NCBI RefSeq assembly: GCF_012273895.1
Contig: NC_052128.1
Location: forward strand, 4,836,001-4,900,000
DNA length: 64,000 bases
Direction of reading: 5' to 3'
Origin: Zerene cesonia
Taxonomy: Eukaryota > Arthropoda > Insecta > Lepidoptera > Pieridae
Positions 56,616 through 64,000 of this stretch are shown here, piece by piece; the stretch's first letter is position 1, and the number at the start of each line of letters is the position of its first letter. The notes beneath the pieces were generated by a model. That model saw only the letters and a program-made list of their open reading frames with translations. It made no database searches and had not been told where the DNA came from. Made by a program: the position numbers and the translations under genes.

Positions 56616-57625
56616 ATAGCAGAATGAAGAGCATGAAGCATATAGCGGCGGGTGTGCTGCTGTGCCTGATGGCAGGAGTTGTGGCTAATCCTGTCAGACG
56701 ATCACCTGACCTGGAAGCAAGGCGTAGAAGTGCTATTGATCGGAGTATGATTCGGTGAGTGTGGCTTTAAGTATGGTAACCCAGTGTGTTTAATGTTGAT
56801 TATTATTATGAAAAGACGGAGGCTCTGCTTGCTATCAGTATGATTTCTGAGGTTTTTATCTTAGTAATCTTTGAATGGATATAAAGAAAAGGTATCCCTA
56901 CTGATATAGAGCAAAATGATTTCCCTAATTTTATGCAGAGCAGTTTTATAATACATAATCAAGTATATATATGCAGCACCGATAAATGTAAGATTTTAAC
57001 TTACAATAAAGAACGATAAGTGTAATTACTGTTACTTGTAGTAAATACAATGTTAATAGAAATTTATCAACAATTTATTATAGCCCTATAAGATACGTAA
57101 AATAATTTGGGCATTGTTAAATTAACGCTGGTCTTATTATAACCCTTATTCAAAAAGACAAATACTTCTACAATACTTTAACATTTGTCCAACTCTTTAC
57201 ACAGATTTGGCCGGTCCTACCCACCCGAACCATCCGCAGCAGACATTCGAGAAAGCCTTCAGCGTCCATCACGACGAGGCAACAGTTTCCTCCGCTTCGG
57301 AAGATCACAACCTCTCACCTTCACCACGGACGACCTCATAACCCTCCTCAGAAGCTACGAAGACGACTACGAACCGGTCAAAAGGTCATCTAACTTCATC
57401 AGACTTGGACGCGATCCTAAATTCATAAGACTTGGAAGATCTACTGAAGAGGACAAACCTGGCTATGAACAGAGTTCAGAATTATTTGTGAGTGGCTATC
57501 CGCAAAGGAAGAATCGAGCTCGAGACCACTTCATAAGACTGGGCAGAGACAGCGAAGAAGTGGCAGACGTTGAAGAAGAAATGGAGAAGAGATCAGTCGA
57601 CGCATGTCATAATTGTGAGGCGTAA
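56616..57625 (+). CDS. FMRFa: FMRFamide-related neuropeptide precursor, two coding exons
   Basis: Exons 56616-56754 (ATG 56624) and 57205-57625 (stop TAA) join in phase 2 inside Arg44, giving 183 residues. Signal peptide: about residues 1-21 (basic start, VLLCLMAGVVA core). Amidated peptides, each released at a basic site and followed by Gly-Arg: SAIDRSMIRF (36-45), GNSFLRF (69-75), SSNFIRL (105-111), DPKFIRL (114-120), ARDHFIRL (149-156). Acidic spacers separate them, and the C-terminus has a Cys pair (CHNC, 178-181). SAIDRSMIRF and ARDHFIRL are hallmark peptides of the lepidopteran FMRFamide gene; GNSFLRF equals a Manduca FLRFamide. In Bombyx such peptides act on the prothoracic glands. Unusually, three of five end in RL rather than RF. 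The first exon starts at an acceptor, so a 5' non-coding exon exists upstream. Confidence 0.94.
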
Positions 57626-58179
57626 CTGTATAACCCTTCCATTTTTCTACAGGCAGTGCCAAATATCCACATCAAGACGGACGGTGCCAAATATTTTGCG
57701 ATCGCCGACTAGATAACTGACTTTAATGATTAAAATACTTTCAGATACTTGAAATTTTAAACTGAACTCACGAGAGTAATGTTTGAATCAATTATGATAA
57801 AGGCTACGCGTACCCACGGTGCATTAACTTAATTATTGGATCTTTCATTAAAGTAAACCATATAGTTATGTATAGTATAGTTGCTCATAGTTAAACGATT
57901 TTGAAGCATAAAGCGCTTACTCCTCCGTTTTTTTAACCATGAATCATTCATTTTCAATCATATTGGTTCCAACAAAGATCGTTGTATATTCCAATTTTAT
58001 TAATATAAATGTATCCCTTTGTATATATTGTTAATCATTTTCATTTGGTGTGTGAGTGTCCGATTCTTAAGGCTGGGTTTATTCGATTCGGATACTTGCA
58101 TGTAAATTAACTTTTATAAAACTAAAGTATTTTATGATAAATGTCAATTTAGGTGTATTTAAACAATTGTTGCAACGGA

Positions 58180-58185
58180 AATAAA
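58180..58185 (+). terminator. Polyadenylation signal of the FMRFamide gene
   Basis: AATAAA at 58180-58185, 555 nt after the stop, followed within 25 nt by a GT-rich AGTGTATGCATTGGTTTT. Confidence 0.45.
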
Positions 58186-58784
58186 TGGTGAATTATATAA
58201 AAGTGTATGCATTGGTTTTATTTCACAAGAAATATATTTCTGCCCTTGCAAAATAGGATTTGTTTTGACATGATCATTCGCTGTGCTTATTTAAAAAAAA
58301 AACATTTTTACTTTCGTATTAATAAATTTTTTCTAGAACGGAAACCTTCCTTACTTTCGCGTGAAACCATTTTTTTTTTATTATTCAGTTAATACTACAG
58401 ATACACTATAACATAAAATACGTAAAAAGCAAAATAATAATAACTATAATCTCTTTAGAACCATATATTGTTCAAAATAAAAATTAAATTTAAATTAATT
58501 CATAGCATTCTATAAATAGAAGCCTTCTGCTCTTTTTATTTTATAACACTATCTCCATTGGTAATTGAATGAAAGTAAATGAATAAATTATTTCAATAGC
58601 GAATTTTAATCATATCATGTATATTATATTTTTAAATTAGAAACTCCGTATGTACTTAAAAGAGTCTAATGCAATTAGAATATTTCCTGTAACACTCCTA
58701 TTTCAAGCTTAAAAAACATAAACCGTATAAAATTTAATTTGTCACTAAAAATTAAGACCAGGAAAATGTAGGAACCAAAACATT

Positions 58785-58997
58785 GACCGCCTCCTTGGTA
58801 CAGTGGTTAACGCGTGAGCGTAGAACCGAGGGGTCCTGGGTTCAATTCCCGGTGGGGACGCACAAAAAAAAAAAAAATGTCTCGGTCTGTCAGGACACAG
58901 AAGGCTGATCACCTACTTGTCCCTAAAAAAAATCGATCAGTGAAACGGATGTACATCATCTGCCCCATACCCCACTAGGGGACACGGGACTTCACTT
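58785..58997 (+). mobile_element. tRNA-derived SINE-1, full length, with target-site duplication
   Basis: Head GACCGCCTCCTTGGTACAGTG, box B GGTTCAATTCC, a 13-A tract after GGACGCAC, then ATCGATCAGTGAAACGG and the CACTAGGGGACACGGGAC end. Flanked by AAAACATT at 58777-58784 and 58998-59005. Confidence 0.88.
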
Positions 58998-59009
58998 AAA
59001 ACATTCACA

Positions 59010-60590
59010 ATCAAAGTTTTTGTATGTTTTCATTTTTATACATTTCAAAGATCTTTATTTTATTTCACAATTCAATTGTTATTATGAACGACTAAACTTA
59101 AAAGTACATCATAATTGCCCCGTGGCCTCGTAGGGGAGTGGGGCATATGCACTTCTATTATAATTACTATTTAATATATTGGATTGTATTGAGGAAGGAA
59201 TCATATTTCCTATGATAAATCGAGTCTTTTTAACACTATTTTATTAGCTTTAACGTCTTTTTTTACCGTTTGTATATGACCGACTTTTAACGGACAAATT
59301 TAATTCAAACCATGTAGGTACACTTATCATCAAATATTGGATAGATACAAAAATTTCCTTACGTATTCTCTGTGTATGAGCTCAAGAGACAATTTAGTTG
59401 ATTCTGTCATGGACCGAGTTTTTAAGTTTTTTGAAACTATATTTTTTTCAAATTTTTTCCACGAGCCGCTCGCTTCGGTTACACCAGGGCGGTCGATAAA
59501 ACCTTATTAAAATATAGTCTATGACACCCACAGATAACGTGGTTTTCTCCTGGTAAGGGAATTTTTAATCTGTTCATTAGATCCAGATACCTAACAACCC
59601 CGCAAATTCACAAACTAACTCTTTCTAATATTCGTATAGGTTAAACACAAATATTTTTTCAATCAACTACAATTCTGAGCGCTTTACCATAAGTTTCTAC
59701 GGCGAAATACTACTAATGGCTATTTTAATCCATAAGATAATTACAACAATAATGATGTCCTAAATTGTCATCACCGGTAATTATGTCGCAGATTATTATG
59801 AAAAAAAAACAAATAAAAGTCGCCATAAAACCCATAAATACAGTTAAGCGTCGCGTGACAACAATTAACTTGTATCATCGCGTAGAGAAGCTATCTTGGA
59901 GAATTTAATTGGTGATTTTGTTTTATAAGTCTCACGTTACTGCACTTTGTTACGCCACCTAAAGCTTCGTTATGCGTTATGTTCATTAGTATTTATATAT
60001 TTTATTTTATTTAACATTTTATTATATATAAGACAATGAGAAAAGATACTATTATATTATATTATCCAAATCTATTATCGTTTGGGGGTAGTTGTGAATA
60101 TTTATTAGTTAGGATAAAAAACACGAACTATCTGTCTCCTAATAAAATGCATCACAATCATTTCTAACTGACTACTGGACCGATTTTAAAAACTCACCTT
60201 TAAAAAGCTGCACCTTCAGTAACTGGCGAACATCTATATATTAGAAATTTTCTAAAATTCACATGTTCACTTCCAGTTTATTCGCATATACGCAAAAATT
60301 TTCAAAGCGCTTATAGCCTCATCTAAGAATTTAAAACTAAATAAATATTCAAAAGCATTGTCTAAAATTCCATAGACAATAACTCTTCTCATATCACGTT
60401 CCGCCATCTTAATATTAATTACTTAATTCATGTGACGTGTGTTCAAGTGATTTCTGGTTGAATTTCCATTTTGTATTTTGTTCCATGAATATTTCATGAA
60501 GTAGCCGAAAAGAAAGATATTTAAGAACATTGTGCAAATTTTTAAGTATCATTTTTGGAGGATTAAAATAACTGTATCATTATGTCTATA
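59010..60590. other. Gene-free, nothing recognised
   Basis: AT-rich. A scrap resembling a SINE-1 end (CCCCGTGGCCTCGTAGGGG) is at about 59117-59150. No open frame of note. Confidence 0.5.
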
Positions 60591-60593
60591 CCT

Positions 60594-60752
60594 GGTGCTG
60601 TCAGGGGAAGGCTAAAATAAAACGCTGCTAGTGTCCCATAATACTAGAAAGATCTAGAAAGGGCCTCTGAGTGCTGGCCAAAACACCGGCCTTCTGGTGG
60701 TACCTCAATGCTATGGAGAAAACATAATAATTATTATTATTCATTAATAGAA
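60594..60752. repeat. LINE 3'-end-like repeat with ATT tail
   Basis: GGTGCTGTCAGGGGAAGGC, AGTGTCCCATAATAC, CTCTGAGTGCTGGCC and CTGGTGGTACCTCAATGC, ending in a short (ATT)n run. A terminal microsatellite tail is typical of CR1-like LINEs. No coding sequence is left. Confidence 0.45.
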
Positions 60753-60834
60753 CAACATACTTTCTCTTTTCTTTCAACATACATACAATAGCTGAGAGTT
60801 GTTCCAAATCTCAAATGAGAGTTGTTGTATCCTT

Positions 60835-60990
60835 AATCCGTATCCCGTATTGATCGGGATAAAAAGTTGCCTATATGTTATTCCAGCTGTCCAGCTATCT
60901 ATGTACCAAATTTCATTACAATCGGTTAGGTAGTTTTGTGTGAAAGAGCAACAAACACACACAACCTTTCGCATTTACAATGTTAGAAGG
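60835..60990 (-). mobile_element. Lep1-like Helitron (family A), 3' end lost
   Basis: On the minus strand AATGCGAAAGGTTGTGTGTG, ACTACCTAACCGATTGTAATG and GTTGCCTATATG blocks lead to TATCCCGATCAATACGGGATAC; the hairpin and CTAG are missing. Confidence 0.55.
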
Positions 60991-60999
60991 ATAGTATGA

Positions 61000-62200
61000 T
61001 AGGATATTATACATAAGTTAACCATTACATTATAAGCGCCAGTTCATATGTGGATAATGAATAACTACTTAATAGACCCATGTCATGACATTAATCTTCC
61101 ATTGAGCCCTATTTGTCACAGCTAGTGATTAGAGGGTCACTTTATTATAATAGTTGGATACATTAACGCAACCTTTAGGAAATATTTATGAAGCAATTTT
61201 TATCACATTTGTAGGAGTTGATTTATGAAACTGTTTTCTATTATCTGGGAACGTTTCTTTAACAAGTCTCTTTGATTTAATATGTATTAATAGACTAGCT
61301 GCGCCGCGCTGTTTCACCTGCGGAAGAACCCACGGGCTAAAGCAAGTATTTTATAGCTCATGTGTAAGCTACACCACTGCAAAGTATCATCAAGATCCAT
61401 TCAATGGTTTTCGTGTGAAAAAGTTACAAACTACTTAAAAACATTCAGTTTTTCAGACAATCAAAGAGTGCGAATAGAAAATACGAGCTAGCAATGGATA
61501 CGAAATAAATACTCTGCTAATTACATATGCATGTACAGGACACTCGTGTACGAATTATTATTCGTCGAATGTCGAAGCGAATGTGTTAATGCACCATAAT
61601 AAATAAAAAACACGCTTAGCTTTCACTTAGGATACTATACTTTTTTAAATGAATAATCACATAGGGCACAACCTGCATCTGAAATACGCAACCATCCCTT
61701 TAATGTCCCATTATTGCAGCCAGAGCGTCACAGCATCAGGAATAATTAATCAGACCTTTGACCAAACAGCCTCTGTTATGCATTGGAACCTGTGTGGGGT
61801 ATAAATCAGTAGAGTTTTGATGCAGAGGCGAATTTATATGACATGAGGCCCTGGGAAATATCCAAGTACCTGGGAATAATCCAATAAATTACGAACGACA
61901 TAAATGTTTTCAGTATAATGATCACCGATGTTCCTGGGGAGTCTAGAGTTGTACTAATCCAGATTCTAAAATGGGATGAAATGACAACAATTCATCAAAC
62001 ACACATCAATAACGTCAATCGGTTGAAAAGCCAGAGAGTTATTTTGTTACAAAAGCCAAAAAAACACACTCGAATTGAGAACCTCCTTAGTTTTTGGAAA
62101 AATTGGTTAGAAAGGGAAACAAATCAAGTAAATCCCGCATAACAAAATCTAAATCAATCCATTTCTCAATAATTTAATAAAAGTAATATTTGTATTTTAA
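61000..62200. other. Gene-free with repeat scraps
   Basis: A CTAG-like 3' end (GACTAGCTGCGCCGCGCTG) at about 61293 begins a decayed minus-strand Helitron relic. TATAAAT at 61800-61806 has no initiator or exon after it. The 74-residue frame at 61918-62142 is repeat-derived, related to 40017-40125. Confidence 0.45.
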
Positions 62201-62205
62201 TTTTA

Positions 62206-62408
62206 CAAACAGGTCCGTTTCCTTTTCCTCACCCTACCCAGTCCACTCCTTCTTTCCAGTCGTCAATCCTTTCCTTATTCCTTTCCCATTAAACGCGGGC
62301 AACGCAATCACAGAAGCACGACCTTAGTGAATGTTCATGGGCGGTGGTGATCGCTTACCATCAGGCGAACCGCTAGTTCAGTTCACCAGTTCATTATTAC
62401 ATAAAAAT
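62206..62408 (+). repeat. 5'-truncated family C copy
   Basis: Starts CAGGTCCGTTTCCTTTTCC, continues CAGTCGTCAATCCTTTCC, CGGGCAACGCAATCACAG, GTTCATGGGCGGTGGTGATC and GCTTACCATCAGGCGAACC, and ends TTATTACATAAAAAT. Well preserved. Confidence 0.65.
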
Positions 62409-62409
62409 A

Positions 62410-63465
62410 TACCAACATTGAATAATTCATATACAGAGACATAGACAAAAATTTTTCTTAGGTTGGGCAATTATTTCTAGGTTATAATTCACTCTATATC
62501 TATCTCTTCAGCAAATTGCACAATAATAAGTAGATAATAATTTTGAAACTGGACCTTAATTTTTAGCGTTTAAGGTTGAATATAAAAAAAGTAATTAAAT
62601 CCCGTATAGTATGTAGCTGGATGCATGTGGGCTGTGGCCATTCGTGGCAATCCATTGTTTAAACCAACTCTATAGTGATTGGGAAACTTTGCATTATCAC
62701 CTTTCTACTTTGTCTCTACCCAGGCTTTTTTTAACGTGGATACTGCTCAATTATGTTGTAATTCTGTAACTGTTTGTCAAATTGATTACCAATACCTATA
62801 TTCTTGCAAATAATTAAGTAAGATTTATATCTAGTTGTATTAACAAAGTTATTTTAACGAGTTTTGAAGGAAAGTAAAAAAGTAAAAAAACTTTTCAAAA
62901 ACGTACATATCATATTTAATTATTAAAATAAATAAAATTAAAAAAAAAAAAAAAATAAATAAATAAATAAATTAATATTGTTACTTTAACAATGTCTTCG
63001 ATTCTCATTGGGATGATATTTAGTGCTGTTTTAATCGACTTTAAAAAGTTTAGGAGGTTTTTTTTTTTTGTTTTTTTTGAGCTTTCGACTGGGCGAACCG
63101 ATTTTGATGATTTTTTTAATTGAAACCTGATACCTCTCATATTGTCTGATTTAAATCTAGTACTGACAATTAAAATGCGATTGTTTTTTGTGTGATAATT
63201 GTCGAATTTTTCGTACCGCTAGCACCTTAAATTGAAACAGTGTAAAACGAACAGAAATTTAACAAGAGGTCTTAACGAATGCGGTAACTAGATAACACTC
63301 GAGGGTTTAAAACTACGCGTAAAACGGAATGGCTAGAATTATCCGAAGTTTGTGAAATCTTATTTAGCGGGAAAAACTAACAATTTTTTTTGTTTAAAGT
63401 GAATAACGGAATTTTGATTAGTATGAAGAAAGAAATAAAGTAAGGAAGAAATAATAAAATTTATT
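62410..63465. other. Gene-free with A/T homopolymers
   Basis: Contains an A-rich (AAAT)n stretch near 62930-62972 and long T runs at 63057-63080 within a repeat relic (GGGCGAACCGATTTTGATG). No gene. Confidence 0.5.
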
Positions 63466-63471
63466 TTAACA

Positions 63472-63577
63472 CTAGATGCACCCCGCGGTTTCACCCGCGT
63501 AAGGCCGTAGTTTTTCCGTGAAAGAGTAACAAACACAAACATCCTTACAAACTTTCGCATTTATAATATTAGTAGGA
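63472..63577 (-). mobile_element. Lep1-like Helitron (family A), internally deleted
   Basis: 106 bp: on the minus strand from TCCTACTAATATTATAAATG and TGCGAAAGTTTGTAAGGATG, skipping most of the body, to CTTACGCGGGTGAAACC, GCGGGGTGCATCTAG. Both ends and the hairpin are intact. Confidence 0.7.
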
Positions 63578-63759
63578 TTAATAGGATTGTACAAGTCAAC
63601 AAAATTCTACAAGTACTTTCTAAAATATATTGAGTTTTAATTAAATAGACTAATGCCATAACAGATAGTATGTACAAGAAAAATATTTAGACAAAGAATA
63701 GAAATATTATGTACTATCTTACTCACAAATAATAAATTGAAACGAGTTTTAAGCTAATA

Positions 63760-64000
63760 TTATTTTTTTATTTTTTTTTATTGTGTGATAGGGAAACGCT
63801 TGACTACCATCTCACCTGCTGTTAAGCGTAGATGTAGTCTAAGATGGAGCGCGCTTCCCTAGAAGGTACCTGTTCACTCTATTTTTGACAATCCCCAGAT
63901 TATACCCGTCAGGGAACACAGACTCAGGAAGCATGTTCCAGTCCAGAATCCACGAATATCTTGTTTAATATATCGTATACAGTTTGTATACGATATATTA
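63760..64000 (-). pseudogene. 3' end of a non-LTR retrotransposon (RT C-terminus plus tail)
   Basis: Minus-strand translation WNMLPESVFPDGYNLGIVK, then NRVNRYLLGKRAPS and a stop, is the conserved last part of Jockey-group reverse transcriptases. About 60 bp of 3' UTR and an A-rich tail (T-rich at about 63761-63780 on the plus strand) follow. Upstream the frame runs into a palindrome at the window edge, so the element is probably 5'-truncated. No catalytic motif is present. Confidence 0.7.

Noticed and set aside
61800..61806. TATAAAT as a promoter
   Set aside because: No initiator, exon or donor follows.

Overview
This is a eukaryotic, AT-rich, repeat-dense stretch of an insect genome, almost certainly a butterfly or moth. 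The evidence is an FMRFamide precursor of lepidopteran layout, the Lep1-type Helitron relics and tRNA-derived SINEs typical of that order, and genes split by short GT-AG introns. I cannot name the species. Five genes can be supported. Nothing looks bacterial or viral, and there is no CRISPR array or operon.

Layout: 1-10 kb is intergenic with repeat relics. At 10.1-12.45 kb (+) is a four-exon N-terminal-RASSF gene (RASSF9/10 group, Drosophila meru-like): RA domain, coiled coils and a C-terminal PDZ-ligand-like end. At 15.44 kb (+) is a complete tRNA-Trp(CCA) gene. About 320 bp further on is an intronless alpha-N-acetylglucosaminidase (NAGLU, GH89) gene at 15.83-20.1 kb. It is interrupted by a 1000-N gap whose two sides carry the same 953 bp, so the apparent partial tandem duplication is very probably an unmerged contig overlap; collapsing it gives one 777-residue enzyme. 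At 20.85-23.15 kb (-), convergent with NAGLU, is the five-exon proteasome subunit alpha type-1 gene.

From 23 kb to 56.6 kb no conventional coding exon is visible. The region is a mosaic of Helitron-like relics (5' TC, 3' CTAG), SINEs, a poly(A)-ended interspersed family, fold-back elements and LINE scraps. Near 37.6 kb lies a promoter-like segment (CRE, TATA box, short leader, splice donor). It is a plausible first non-coding exon for the FMRFamide neuropeptide gene, whose coding exons are at 56.6-57.6 kb (+). That precursor encodes five amidated peptides, two ending RF-amide and three ending RL-amide. From 57.6 kb to the end there are only repeats, finishing with an antisense LINE 3' fragment.

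The genes do not form a functional unit: polarity scaffold, tRNA, lysosomal hydrolase, proteasome subunit and neuropeptide are unrelated neighbours. I found no convincing new biological system. The points most worth a second look are the threefold-repeated splice donor in the RASSF gene, the RF-to-RL shift in the neuropeptide gene with its distant CRE/TATA promoter, an anticodon-arm-less tRNA-like module inside a hairpin, a chimeric Helitron, an 86-bp perfect inverted repeat, and the NAGLU assembly overlap.
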